Numbered from the stretch's first letter, positions 55,401 to 64,000 are shown. The stretch is 64,000 nucleotides of DNA from Podocnemis expansa (GCA_007922195.1 ML681994.1:49984153-50048152); one strand, 5' to 3'. The notes: a model not told the origin generated them from the sequence alone. Translations and numbers: made by a program.

Positions 55401-58072
55401 TATTGATGGTCTCAGGGATGGGTGAGAGGGGAGGTTCAAGGTACAGGATCCGGGGTGGGGGAGCAGGATGAATCTCAGCATGGGAGTTGTCCTATGTCGT
55501 TGAGAGTTCAAATCAAATCAAATCATAGGGCTGGAAGGGACCTCATGAGATCATCAAGTCCAACGCCCTGGGAATTGAACCCAGGACCTTCTGCATGTTA
55601 AGCAGAGGTGCTAGCCACTAGTTACTGGCTTGTGATTAAGTTCCAGAGGGGGTAGCCGTAGTACTCTAGTTAAGCAAAAGAAACAAGGAGTCCTATTCCC
55701 CAGTGTTTGAATCTAAATTAGTGCATTGATTTGCTGTAACAGTCTGACCTGATCCTATGACTTACACTTCCTTGCATTTATTTTTCTCCCATTCTGTAAG
55801 TTCCCCCATCTTCAAAGCATCTGATGAAGTTTGATTTTTCTCCCATGAAAGCTCACGAGATAGATAAATTTGTTAGGCTTTAAAAATGCCACAGGACTCC
55901 TTGTTGGTTTGGCTTGTTGTTGGGTGTCAGGGGTGGTAGTAACTGCATTGTGATACGTTTGTGTGGTGTGGCTAAAGTGCTTGGAGAGGGTATGTATGAG
56001 ACACACAGTACGATGGTATCTGTTGGGGACGGTGTCAAGTGACAGTTCCTGGAGGGGGTGGGGGTATATTGGGTATTACTGATGACTGGGAGCGGTCATG
56101 GTGTGTGGGGCATACTGTGTGGGTGAGAGTGCATTGGGTAGTGTTCCTGAAAAGTAAAGATGGTAGAGACCCTAGGGCAGGGGTACTCAAATGGTGGCCC
56201 GCGGTCCACAATCTGGACCGCAAAGACCTTTCTGGTGGACTGCGACAACAGGGGCGTTGCTGGGGCGGGGAGGGACCCAGGGCACGGGCCCTGCCCCCAG
56301 CCAGAAGGCCACGCCCCCTGGCTCGGGATAGGGACCCCGATGAATGGTGGAAGGCTGAATGTGGACCTGCTCACAAAAAGTTTGAGTACCCCTGCATTAG
56401 GGGGAGCCTCTAGAAATGTTGGAAATAACTAAAATTTATCATAATTGAAATTGATAATGTAAATAAGGCTTTTTGCAAGCTGTGTTTTTTATTTAGTTTT
56501 TTTGTTGCAGCTTTGCCTATGTATATATGCAAATATAATGGTTTATCATTTATTTTTTCATTACCCTTTCAGTGATAATGTAATACACTTTCTTCTCTTT
56601 TTTCTTTTTAATGGTATGGAGCCTCTGACTCTCGAGATAGCTTAGGGCCTCATCATGTCTTGGATTCCGCCAAACAGGGCTGGATTTATCATGTCGACTC
56701 TGGCACCCTCTGGGATTGCGCCTGTTCATAATGCTGGTGTATAGGACCCTCCTGACCTGAATCCCCTTGTGTTCGTTTTTAGTGCCTGTAATGTTTTCCC
56801 AAGTTCTTATTCAGACAAGGCTGTCTAGAATAGTTTTCCTTGTTAATTTCTTCTTTCACGGGGCACTTCTTCAGCTGGCACACCCATTGGAAAAATTAAG
56901 TCATGAAATCATCCAGCAACTCTATTTCAATTATGATGTGTCCTCTTTTCCTCTCAGTCATCAGGGAAATGACTTTTGAAAACTTCCCAACAATCTGATT
57001 TTTTTTTTTTTTTTTTTTTAATTTTTAAGTTACATATCCGACCATGATAATAGCAATTTACCTGAAAAAACAGTTCAGTCTAATCTAGAGTCAGAATAAT
57101 ATTTGCAGTGCAGTTTGGGCCAAGTATTCATTTTCAATAGTAGCTTACATGAACCTTCAGCTGTTTCTGTTTCTCTTCATTTCAGTGTTAATGCACTGGC
57201 TTGTGAACAGAAAGATGAAATAATGACACAGCTTCAGTCCATTAGACAGCTGATGAAGGAAAGTGGATTGGATAAATCAAATATGAACCTAAAAGGTACT
57301 TTAATATTCAGTCAATGTTGTAGATCCTCATTACAGTAAAAATCACTGTTGTGCTTATTTGAGTTGTAAAGAATTTAATGTTCTGTTCATACATCTTGGA
57401 TGCAATATGTTTCTCGCTTGGAGACTGGTGGATACCAGAAAGTATTTTAAAATCCTATTTTTTGCTACTATTAGTAGCCTACAAATGTAGCAGCTCACTT
57501 CTTGCTTCCAGTGTACCTAGTTTACAAATCGAGATGCTGGCTCTTAAGAGATGAGAACACGGCACAGTTGTACTAGAATACACTGCTGCAGTTAGAGCCA
57601 GAAATCACCTGCTGCTTTATTAGTGAGACTGGAATTTTGTGAATGTATCATGATCTACTAAGCTCAAACAGTTGTTTAATGTATTAGTAAGACTTTTTTG
57701 AAAAAAATAAAACAGACATCTAAACATGACTTCTGAAACTGAGAACCCTATCACTAATCTTAAATCTCTTTTTTTTTTTTTTTTTTAAATTAAGATGTTA
57801 ATCACACATGTAATGAGAAACTTGAAGATCTCATTCAATCACTTGGCCAACAGGCTAAGGAAAAAACACATGACAATGAAGATCGTGGTATGGAAGATCT
57901 GCTTGAAGATACTGATAATCATTATGAAAAGGAAGAGGATGAATTGTGTGATGATGAATTCACACTTAGTCAGCTGATTGAGCCAAAGGTGATAGAAGTT
58001 CAAAAAATAATAGACAGACAGACACTGGAACTGGAGGAGACTGAATTAAGGAGGCGTAATAGATATGAATGA
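43155..58072 (+). CDS. CCDC107: CCDC107-like membrane coiled-coil protein (RIC3-like group), complete six-exon gene
   Basis: Exons are 43155-43320, 52084-52289, 53246-53312, 53903-53993, 57186-57295 and 57795-58072; they sum to 918 nt, 305 residues plus TGA, with matching phases (1, 0, 1, 2, 1). Residues about 8-27 are a signal peptide or signal anchor. A Gly/Arg-rich luminal stretch follows, then a second hydrophobic segment near residues 102-123 ([20 protein letters not shown]), a Lys/Ser-rich linker, a coiled coil near 148-195 ([20 protein letters not shown]) and an acidic C-terminal tail rich in Glu/Asp. The LY..GV..AAYKFLK and AQTE..LN.L..QLDPL patterns are what I recall of CCDC107. RIC3, with the same layout and a role in acetylcholine-receptor assembly, is the alternative; the molecular role of CCDC107 is not established. 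Start choice: the ATG sits in a CpG-rich block right before the hydrophobic leader. Intron 3 appears to use a GC donor. Confidence 0.8.
43775..44340. mobile_element. Inverted-repeat DNA element, decayed TTTCGAAA arrays
   Basis: Ends GGGCACGTCTGCACTGCA and TGCAGTGTAGACATGGCC, flanked by ATT on both sides. The interior is full of TTTTGAAA and TTTCAAAA, the CpG-deaminated forms of TTTCGAAA. It is in intron 1 of the CCDC107-like gene. Confidence 0.65.
45025..45110. mobile_element. Penelope-like terminal fragment
   Basis: TTCCAGAGAGGTAGCCC then CTAGTTCGGCAAAACAAATA match the element ends at 33070 and 55636. Only the terminus remains. Confidence 0.5.
45575..45761. mobile_element. Non-autonomous hAT element (CAGGGGTGGACAAAC family)
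   Basis: Ends CAGGGGTGGACAAAC and GTTTGGCCACACCTG. 'AGAGCCACAC' repeats inside. Flanking octamers are only partly alike. Confidence 0.6.
46615..47105. mobile_element. Two abutting repeat fragments in intron 1, tentative
   Basis: 46615-46825 ends AGTTACTGAAGTGTATGTAA, a layout like the DIRS-family ends at 11402-11699. 46832-47105 starts GGGCCGGTCCGCCCATAGAG and looks like a different DNA-element family. Neither is coding. Confidence 0.35.
47106..51910. other. CCDC107-like intron 1, no recognised feature
   Basis: AT-rich intronic text. Small open frames such as 47942-48223 have no known motif, and I found no exon with splice sites. Confidence 0.4.
51911..52041 (-). mobile_element. tRNA-headed SINE, 43 bp before exon 2 of the CCDC107-like gene
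   Basis: Inverted copy of the 42838 SINE: CR1-like tail first (TCATAGGGTTGGAAGGGACC), then a duplicated B-box region (GGGCTTGAACCCAGG twice), then the head ending in TACTACACTATT. The partial duplication of the B-box is unique to this copy. Confidence 0.75.
52084..52289 (+). CDS. CCDC107: CCDC107-like exon 2 (second hydrophobic segment)
   Basis: Acceptor TTTTGCAG, donor GTAAAT. It completes a Gly codon from exon 1 and encodes a polar Ser/Lys-rich stretch followed by the membrane segment and the ending AAYKFLK. A SINE ends only about 43 bp upstream of the acceptor. Confidence 0.85.
53246..53312 (+). CDS. CCDC107: CCDC107-like exon 3 (Lys/Ser linker, GC donor)
   Basis: Acceptor TTTATAG, then 22 codons ([13 protein letters not shown] onward) and one extra base. 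The only donor that keeps the frame into exon 4 is CAG|GCAAGG, a GC-type donor. Reading through instead hits a stop within a few codons. Confidence 0.75.
53500..53810 (-). mobile_element. Old CR1 3'-end fragment in intron 3
   Basis: GGGGCTGGAAGGGACTCAAAG and 'TCCAACCTACATCTCCACTG' are the minus-strand text of CR1 3' ends. It starts about 190 bp after exon 3 and ends before exon 4. Confidence 0.6.
53903..53993 (+). CDS. CCDC107: CCDC107-like exon 4 (coiled coil)
   Basis: Acceptor TCTTTTAG, donor GTGAGTA, phase 1 in and 2 out. It encodes [20 protein letters not shown] and on to QLDPLSN, heptad-like with Leu at regular spacing. Confidence 0.85.
54387..54572. mobile_element. Left hAT copy of the composite, lacking its right end
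   Basis: It matches the first 150 or so bases of 56178-56394 (GGCCCGCGGTCCACAAT, GCAAAGACCTTTC) and then diverges after GGGATA near 54572. From there the text becomes CpG-rich HDGFL2-like leader. Confidence 0.65.
54573..54649 (+). promoter_or_regulatory. CpG-rich leader of the captured HDGFL2-like exon
   Basis: High CpG density directly upstream of the ATG at 54650. It resembles a housekeeping-type first-exon leader. Whether it still drives transcription is unknown. Confidence 0.4.
54650..54721 (+). pseudogene. HDGFL2: Captured first coding exon of an HDGFL2-like PWWP protein
   Basis: ATG at 54650 opens [18 protein letters not shown], then LHWLAR and donor GTGAGC. Human HDGFL2 begins [18 protein letters not shown], with PHWPAR next. 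HDGF and PSIP1 start differently. Three differences from the family (Ala to Thr, Pro to Leu twice) each equal a C-to-T or G-to-A change at a former CpG. The exon ends in phase 0, but the next CCDC107-like exon needs phase 2, so joining them would be out of frame. No other PWWP exon follows in the window. Confidence 0.8.
54752..54790. repeat. (CCCCTG)n short repeat
   Basis: Six or so tandem copies of TGCCCC right after the captured exon's donor. Confidence 0.8.
54838..55030. repeat. Tandem repeat of about 85-95 bp in the captured intron
   Basis: TGCTGGGGTGGGTGGTGGGG, then AAATGGGGTGCA, TGTTGGCAGAGGT and TAATGGGTCA(T/C)GAGG recur twice and begin a third time. Confidence 0.65.
55522..55622 (-). 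mobile_element. tRNA-headed SINE inside the composite
   Basis: Tail ATCATAGGGCTGGAAGGGAC, B-box complement GGAATTGAACCC, head complement GCAGAGGTGCTAGCCAC. Third copy of the 42838 family. Confidence 0.75.
55636..55910. mobile_element. Penelope-like terminal fragment inside the composite
   Basis: It starts TTCCAGAGGGGGTAGCC and ends CCACAGGACTCCTTGTTGG, with CATCTGATGAAG and CCCATGAAAGCTCA between. The text corresponds to the 3' end of the 36063-38160 element. Confidence 0.6.
56178..56394. mobile_element. Right, complete hAT copy of the composite (217 bp)
   Basis: Both ends are present: CAGGGGTACTCAAA and TTTGAGTACCCCTG. Its inner flank is CCCTAGGG (56170-56177), whereas its outer flank is CATTAGGG. 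Confidence 0.7.
57186..57295 (+). CDS. CCDC107: CCDC107-like exon 5
   Basis: Acceptor ATTTCAG, donor GTACTT. It completes a Cys codon, then reads [20 protein letters not shown] and [11 protein letters not shown]. This continues the coiled-coil region. Confidence 0.85.
57795..58072 (+). CDS. CCDC107: CCDC107-like exon 6 (acidic tail and stop)
   Basis: The acceptor AAATTAAG follows a long T run (57771-57786). The exon encodes [20 protein letters not shown], then an Asp/Glu-rich block and a charged end closing in RRRNRYE before TGA at 58070-58072. The frame is undamaged. Confidence 0.85.
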
Positions 58073-58163
58073 AACATGCATATAAAAATTATTGCACATA
58101 ATGTGTGCACTTTTGAAAGAATGTTCTGCCACTGCTGTATGCTTTATAATTAGCGGTAAATTC

Positions 58164-58215
58164 CTGCTCCACTGAAGTCAGTAGGAGTTTTGAAATTGAC
58201 TTCAGTGGGTGGCAG
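58164..58215. repeat. Short hairpin repeat in the putative 3' UTR
   Basis: Two near-complementary arms (58164-58180 and 58197-58215) contain CACTGAAGTCA and TGACTTCAGTG. This resembles the widespread sauropsid 'TTGACTTCAATGGGAG' palindromic repeat. It would lie in the 3' UTR of the CCDC107-like mRNA. Confidence 0.6.
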
Positions 58216-58365
58216 GCTTTCCCCCAGAGTGTTTACAAGTATTTTCTATTTATTTTTCCTATAAAAATATTTCTGTACTATCTGTATATAATACACTGAA
58301 CTTGTACATGGTGTTTCACTAAAGCAGCAAGATTTATTGTAATACTCTATTTGTTTTCATACTTA

Positions 58366-58371
58366 ATTAAA
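58366..58371 (+). terminator. Candidate polyadenylation signal (ATTAAA) of the CCDC107-like gene
   Basis: ATTAAA lies about 295 bp after the stop codon and is the clearest hexamer in this part of the 3' flank. A cleavage site near 58385-58400 would fit, but this is inference. Confidence 0.4.
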
Positions 58372-58381
58372 AATAAGAGGA

Positions 58382-59129
58382 ATGGAAACTGAGAAAAGTA
58401 GCTGTTCTGTCCATGTTTTTTAGATACTAGAAGAACTCAAACCAGTTCTGGCTATATTCTTGTAACAAACTTTGCAGACATACTGTTATGATTTCTCAAA
58501 GGAAAATGAATGATCATTGTTGGAATGTCCTTTAAATAACTTTTCTTTTAACAATTAATATTCTTGCACATTCCATCTTAAAAACACTGTTTATAAGGTC
58601 CTACTTCATTTGTGATATTGCAGATCCTGCAATATTAGATTTCCACTACAATGTTGTTTTAAATTACCTTGTTTTACAGAGTCGACAATTTTGCATATAG
58701 TTTGAGGTTTGCAATACACAATACACACTTTTTTCTCCATTAGTGCATGAAATGATCCTGGAGAATTCTGGATAGAGCTGAAACCAGGTTGGGGTAAATG
58801 GAGAAACCACCCAGAGCACAAATGTGAGGGGTGGAGAGAAAAATGGAGCAGAAAAATGGTGGTGGTGGCAAACCCAGTAGATAATAGAACCTTGCAGTGG
58901 ACATGGTATTGTCACTCATATCTCTTTGCTGCTGGCAGCGATCCTGGCTTCAGAGCTGGGTGCCAGGAGAGTGGCAGCTGCTGACTGGCATCAGCTTAAA
59001 CTGATGTACAAAACTACAGATGGGATCCTATTTCACCTACTACTAAGGAAGTGAATCGATATCAGATGAGGAATGCAGCAGCTGTTTAATAACTCTAAGA
59101 AAAGAAGCAAGGTCTGTCTCCAGAACTGA
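58382..59129. other. No recognised feature, 3' flank of the CCDC107-like gene
   Basis: AT-rich flank without exons or definable repeats. Confidence 0.4.
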
Positions 59130-60170
59130 TCTGGAGAACAGAAGGGTGTTCTGTCTGCCATGAGCTAAGTTATGGGATGTGCACTTGAATCTGAAGAGCA
59201 TCCTAATGGGAGCAGGAAAGAATCCATAGATTGTCCGTCACATGGGAACAAATGATACTGCTAGATATTCGTTGGAATACCTTAAGAGAAACTATATCAG
59301 GCTGGGGAAGGTACTTAAAGAAGCGAAGGCTCAGGCAATCCTGCGTGGGATTTCACCTATTCCTAGGGGAGGAGAATGAAAGTGAGACACAATTATGATG
59401 ATCAAGCAGTGGTGGTATTAGGAGTGCTTTGGGATGTTTGACTACAGGGAACCATTCATGGGCTGAGAACTGTTCTCATGGGATGGAGTCTACCTTAGGG
59501 TGGGAGAGAACTTGAGGGAGATGATTGAGAGATAACCACATAGTCTCTGTACCTGATTCCAATATTGACTAGGAGGAAAATTAAGAAGAATACAGCAGTA
59601 GAGTCAGAAAAAGCTGTAGGCTAGAGAATGAACATGAAGAGGAAGATAACCAGTAAAGCTAAGAGTCAAGCAATACTGGCAGTAAAACAACTGTAGCAAA
59701 TTGGGTGAGGAATTTGGGCCAAGCAGAAACAACTGGTTAACTAAAGGGAGGAACTAAAACTACTAGTGCACAACATGAAACCACATACTATAGGGATAAC
59801 GGAGCCATGAGAGAGTGATAGTCATGACGAGTATAAGTAGGGAAGGGTATATGCTGTTCCAGAAAGACAGAAATAAAGGGAAAGCATTGTATGTTAATGA
59901 GTAGGCAGATTAAACAAATTAGAAGTGATAGAATAGATAAGACAGTTTTTGTAAAAATCACTTTGGGAAGTAAACTTACTCAGGGTTCTTGTGGCATAGT
60001 GTGTGGAGTAAGCTACTGATAACTGGGATGTGATTTGGAGAAGACCTACTTAATGTTTTAATAAAATAAAAGTGCTGCAAATTGTTTATGGGAGACTTTA
60101 ACTTCCCAGCTGTAGACTGAAGGGCAAGTGAACTAATAATCATAAGACTGGGAGGGACCTTGAGAGGACT
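59130..60170 (+). mobile_element. Old CR1/L3-type LINE, 5' part
   Basis: CACATGGGAACAAATGATAC and 'AGGCTGGGGAAGGTACTTAA' are typical LINE 5' text; near 60088-60115 comes a decayed MGDFNFPAVD endonuclease motif. All frames are broken. Confidence 0.6.
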
Positions 60171-60197
60171 CAGGGCTGGACTATGTGTTATCTAGAT

Positions 60198-60871
60198 CAG
60201 GGGTTCCCGACTTACTTAAGGCTGGGGACCCTTTGCCAAGGGAAAAATAACAACGGACCCCTGTAGGTACCCAGCACTGCCGTGGGCAGAATTTGGTCTG
60301 CACAGGGTCAGAATGTGGCCTGTGCTGCTCTCCTGCTGGGGAGCAGGGTCTCCGGGCAGGGGGCCATAGCTGCAGCAGCCCCTGCTCCCCAGCAGGGGGA
60401 TGGGGAGGCTGTGGCAGCTGCCAGACAGGGAGCCATTGCCGTGGCAGCCCCTGGTCTCTGGCAGGCAGAAGGGGCCTCAGGCAGCTCCCAGGGAGGCAGC
60501 CATTGCCATGGCAGCCCCTACTCCCAAGCAGGTGGATGGGGCCACAGCGGCAGCAGCACTGCAACCATGGCTCCCTGTCGCCCTCAGTCTTCGCTGCCCC
60601 TTCCCCCTTTCTCACCTGGCTGCTGGAGCTCCTGCCACCTGGCCACCTTCCAGGCTACTCTTCCTGAGCGCATGCTCAGGGTGGGAGTTTTAAAAACTCC
60701 CTACTTGGGGGAAGCTCCCTTCTGGCCAGAAGCCTGCATCTCCATGGGAACCGGAGACCCCAGCTGCATCCAGCCCAGCTCCTAGCCTGTCTACAGCACC
60801 CTTGGAGCCTGTCTACAGCACCCTTGGAGCCACTCTGCAACCCCCAAGGGGACCCCAGCTTGAGAACACTG
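60198..60871. mobile_element. Non-autonomous hAT element, 674 bp, perfect 8-bp duplication
   Basis: Ends CAGGGGTTCCCGACTT and AGCTTGAGAACACTG; ATCTAGAT flanks both sides (60190-60197 and 60872-60879). G+C-rich interior with CAGC-rich repeats gives long false open frames. It contains GCGCATGCTCAGG and GGGAGTTTTAAAAACTCCC. Confidence 0.75.
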
Positions 60872-61189
60872 ATCTAGATGATTCCTGACAGGGATTTGTC
60901 CAGATGCTACCAAGGATTTTCAGAACTCTCAGCAATGGTAAGTTAACTGCATCACTACAGGTAGTTTCAGGAATAAGTCAATCGAAACATAGCACTTCTA
61001 AGTGATAAGGATTAATACATGCTTATGTGCTTTTTCTAAAATTACTGTTTATTAGATTTAAGAACACACAGACATAAGCATTAGATTTAAAGTTTTTTAA
61101 ATAAATACCTATCATGTGGGATGGTACTAAGCAAATGTGGCAGATCAGTGTTGGCTTGATGCTTACCTGCCTAGGGACTACAGATGTCA

Positions 61190-61675
61190 GGAACTATGTT
61201 CCCTGTAAGGTGCATGGGCAGGTGAGCGCACAACCTCCATCGCACACTCGCACAGGGAACAATGCCGGCCATGTGTGGCTGGCAGCTGCAGCCCCTACCT
61301 GGCTGGAAGACACAGTTTTCCAGCTGGCAGAGAGCTTGTCCTAGACTGAGAGCTTTTAAAACTCTTCCCCTGAGCATGCTCTGACTGAGCATGCTCAGGG
61401 CGGGATGGCAGCCCATGGCCTGGCTGCTCTCCTTTGGCAGCCAGGTAAGAAGGTCCTGTGGTGGGGGAGACTGGGGACAGTCGCGCAGACAGCAGGGAAA
61501 GGGCATGGCAGCTTATGGGGGAAGACGGAGTTGAGCAGGTGGGTGGGTTAAGGTAAGAGGAGGGATTGGGCCAGCTGTGGGGGGGAAGCAGGCAGGTGGG
61601 TTAGCCTCACAAATTGCCACTCAACAAACACCATTAATGTGCTCAGCTGCATTAGCAGCTTAGAGGGTACATCAA
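61190..61675. mobile_element. Non-autonomous hAT element, TTCCCTCTAA family
   Basis: Ends ATGTTCCCTGTAAGG and CTTAGAGGGTACAT. It contains TGAGCATGCTC twice and GAGCTTTTAAAACTC, in inverted order relative to 60198-60871. Flanking duplication not resolved. Confidence 0.6.
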
Positions 61676-62756
61676 GAATACGTATCTCTCTAAATAGCTT
61701 TAGAAAACTCCAAAATACACTGTATTATCTTGTCTTTTTGTATTGATTATCAGAAAACAAATCATAGTGACCTCTACTGGATCATCACTTCTAACTTCAG
61801 TAACTATGTTTTAACAGCAGTCTTAGTCATAATAAGCTTCTGTATCAAAAGTGATTAAATTTAGGGTTCCCATCCACTTGTTTTTCTTTGTCTAACATTT
61901 TGACCCCCTTCTCCTCCAATTCTGATTAGCAGAAACTGTGAGCCTGCTTTGATCTTGCTTCTAGAAGCCCTGCTTGTTCAAATTAACCCTTAACCATATG
62001 ATATTCTATTTTTATTCATGGTGGCTAAATGCACATGGTATGATTGCAATTTAGTTTGATCAGCTTGTGGGGCAAAATGCCTCAATACCTTCCCCCCTCC
62101 ACATCCTGATCCTTCCCACACCACACATTGCTGGAGCTCCAGCCACTGGAATTGGCTCCCTGGTTAGGCCATTCCCATCCTGGGCCACCTGCCTGGGTGT
62201 GTTCAGGGCAGGAGATTTTAAAAGGGTGTGGCCTAGTCCTAGCTCTGGCTGCATGTGGTGACTCGGTGTACTCCATGGGCTGGATAACACCAGCCTCCAC
62301 CAGCAGGTTCCCTCCACAACTGCAGCCAGATGGAAGGAGTTCAGGGAGGAGGATGGCTCCTCACTGGTCTCCTGGGCTGGAGCAGGGAAACCACACACAT
62401 CTCCAGCCATGTGGGCTCCAGTGGGTCCTTAGGCAGTGACTCCCTTCTGCAGTCAGGAAGGACAGGGGGATGAAAGATTAATACTCCCCTTCTGGCTCCT
62501 GCAAGGACCCCAGTGCCTATAGGCCAGAGCAGAGTACTTTGCCATGCTCCCTGCCACCACCAGGGGGAGGGGAATGCTGATTTCCCATCCCCTTGGTGGC
62601 AGCAAGGAGCCTGCACCTGTGTTGTAGACCCACAGAAACCCACTCCACCTGGGTCCTTAGGCAGCAGGTCCCTTCTGCAGCCAGCATGAGGGGAACTGTG
62701 GGCCACTTTGAAAGCCATTGCAGGCCACTTTTGGTTCCTGGGCCACAGGTTGGGAA
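61676..62756. other. Mostly unassigned, with a likely outer hAT-type repeat
   Basis: The segment before 62757 (GGCCACTTTTGG, CCACAGGTTGGGAA) is the right portion of another element, completed at 63283-63295 (CCACAG). Its left end was not found. Confidence 0.35.
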
Positions 62757-63282
62757 CAATGTTCCCTCTAAGGGGAGAGGGCAGCTGAGCAACTCTGGTT
62801 GCTCGCTGCACTCCCCCCCCCCCGCGGGGCCCGCTGCGCAGCCCCTCGCCCTGCTCCTGACAGCCCCGCCGCTGCTCCCGCTCGCCCCCCCTGCTGCTCC
62901 TGCTCAGGCCCCCCGCTCCCGCTCGCCCCCCCGCTCCTCCTACTAGCCTTCCTTTCCTGACAGCCCCCCGCTCGCCCCCCCCCGCTCCCGGCAGCAGCCC
63001 CCCCGCTCCTGCTCGCCCCCCCCAACTTACCTTGGGGCTGGACTGGAGCCAGAGGGCCCAGCCATAACTCCCGGGCCAGAGGAGCTCTACAGAGCATGCC
63101 CAGATTTTCTGGGCATGCTCTGTTGGAGCTTCTCTGGGCGGGAGTTTTCAAAACTCCCAGCCCCAGAGGAGTTCTGTGGAGGGCCTCCGGCTGCCAGCAG
63201 TGTGCTGCCAGCAGCTTTCGCTGCGCTGGCGGCTGTGGCGGGCTGCGCTGCAGCGTGCCAGCGCAGCTTAGAGGGAACACTG
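62757..63282. mobile_element. Non-autonomous hAT element, CAATGTTCCCTCTAA family, 526 bp, nested
   Basis: Perfect duplication GTTGGGAA (62749-62756 and 63283-63290). Ends CAATGTTCCCTCTAA and TTAGAGGGAACACTG. The interior has C-rich CCCGCTCGCCCCCC repeats and, near 63094-63160, GAGCATGCCC/GGGCATGCTC and GGGAGTTTTCAAAACTCCC. Confidence 0.8.
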
Positions 63283-63840
63283 GTTGGGAACCACAGCGGA
63301 ACATGGTGGGAGTAGTCATAAAAACTACCGAGAGCATCTATGATTTTACATAGTGGATGGTATGACCCTTTTATGCTTCCAGTATAATATGAAAAGAGAT
63401 GCATTTGCTTGAATGTTTCTGCTTATAAGAATTAAAAATAGTAACTGAATGTAAAGCCATGCCAAATTATTAATACTATTTTTACTTTTCCCTGTAGTAA
63501 TATATCAAGACCATTATAATACATCAAAGAGAAAAATCATATTTCATTAAAGAGTTGTGATTTTATAAGCTAAAAATGCTGAGACTGTCTTTCATTTTCA
63601 AATAGGTATTTCAGTTGAAGTGTCATGTGAGGGTTATAGTGCCTTGCCACATAACTATCTTGATCTAAAACTGCTTAATTTTCAATTTTACTTGTTTAGT
63701 GCACATCATCATGTTATACCTGGAAAAGAGAAGACCAGCAGGATCTTATTTGGGGGGACAAGGCAGTATGCCACATTTATTATAAGAAAACACAGTTGAT
63801 AACTACCTACAGTAGTGCCTATGCATATGCACACAAAAAC
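63283..63840. other. No recognised feature
   Basis: AT-rich text between the nested hAT element and the DIRS end. No exon or repeat recognised. Confidence 0.4.
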
Positions 63841-64000
63841 GGTGGATTATTTACCAGTAACCGTCCTTCTTCCAGATGGGCTGCTCGGATCCATTCAGTA
63901 ATAGGTGTGTCTGTGCCGGAGCGCCGGATTGGTCGGAAAAACTTTTGTCCTAGCCTGTCAGGAGAGGGTAGGCAGCCACCCCCCCCACGCCACCCAGTGG
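63841..64000 (+). mobile_element. DIRS-family terminal region running off the right edge
   Basis: GGTGGATTATTTACCAGTAA then CATTCAGTAATAGGTGTG and CTAGCCTGTCAGGAGAGGG match the termini at 11402-11699 and 40515. The element body lies outside the window. Confidence 0.7.

Larger units (their letters stand above)
54379..56402. mobile_element. Composite hAT insertion carrying an HDGFL2-like first exon
   Basis: The outer octamer CATTAGGG is exact at 54379-54386 and 56395-56402. Inside it, a left element portion (54387-54572) and a complete related element (56178-56394) share ends CAGGGGTACTCAAA / TTTGAGTACCCCTG. The 1.6 kb between them holds the HDGFL2-like leader, exon 1 and part of intron 1, which itself has a SINE and a Penelope-like fragment. 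It lies in intron 4 of the CCDC107-like gene, same orientation as that gene. Confidence 0.7.

Noticed and set aside
60282..60785. Plus-strand frame of 167 codons rich in Ala, Gly and Ser
   Set aside because: It lies wholly within the hAT element at 60198-60871 and reflects CAGC-type repetition.

Overview
This is a vertebrate genomic window, not a bacterial one. It holds two multi-exon genes with canonical splice sites in a dense layer of transposable elements. The repeats are CR1-type LINEs, DIRS-type retrotransposons, Penelope-like elements, many non-autonomous hAT elements, and a tRNA-headed SINE with a CR1-like tail. This set points to a non-avian sauropsid, most likely a turtle; the species cannot be named from the sequence alone.

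Minus strand, 3.9-29.4 kb: a GLIPR1-type CAP-domain gene. Exon 1 (signal peptide) lies at 29255-29440, exon 2 at 27999-28244, exon 3 at 16629-16732 and exon 4 at 3937-4022. The reading phases join and all junctions have GT/AG. The terminal exon was not found. Introns 2 and 3 (11.3 and 12.6 kb) are swollen by mobile elements: a nearly complete CR1 (about 24.6-27.75 kb) and a 5.2-kb DIRS element (6.2-11.4 kb). The CpG-rich first exon abuts a minisatellite of about 57 bp per unit (29.64-30.74 kb).

Plus strand, 43.16-58.07 kb: a six-exon gene for a 305-residue protein with two hydrophobic segments, a coiled coil and an acidic tail, best matching CCDC107 of the RIC3-like group. Intron 3 appears to be GC-AG. 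Intron 4 contains the most unusual object here: a 2.0-kb segment bounded by ends of one hAT family and flanked by a perfect 8-bp target duplication. It carries the CpG-rich leader and first coding exon (with splice donor) of an HDGFL2-like PWWP gene. It looks like a composite 'macrotransposon' that moved part of a host gene.

Between the genes (30.7-43 kb) there are only repeats, including two Penelope-like elements joined head to head at about 36.06 kb, both riddled with hAT insertions. Both edges of the window hold DIRS elements (1-2105, and 63841 to the end). The 58.4-64 kb stretch has an old LINE 5' part and several non-autonomous hAT elements sharing internal palindromes. No functional RNA gene, CRISPR array or complete autonomous transposon was found; every transposon reading frame seen is broken.
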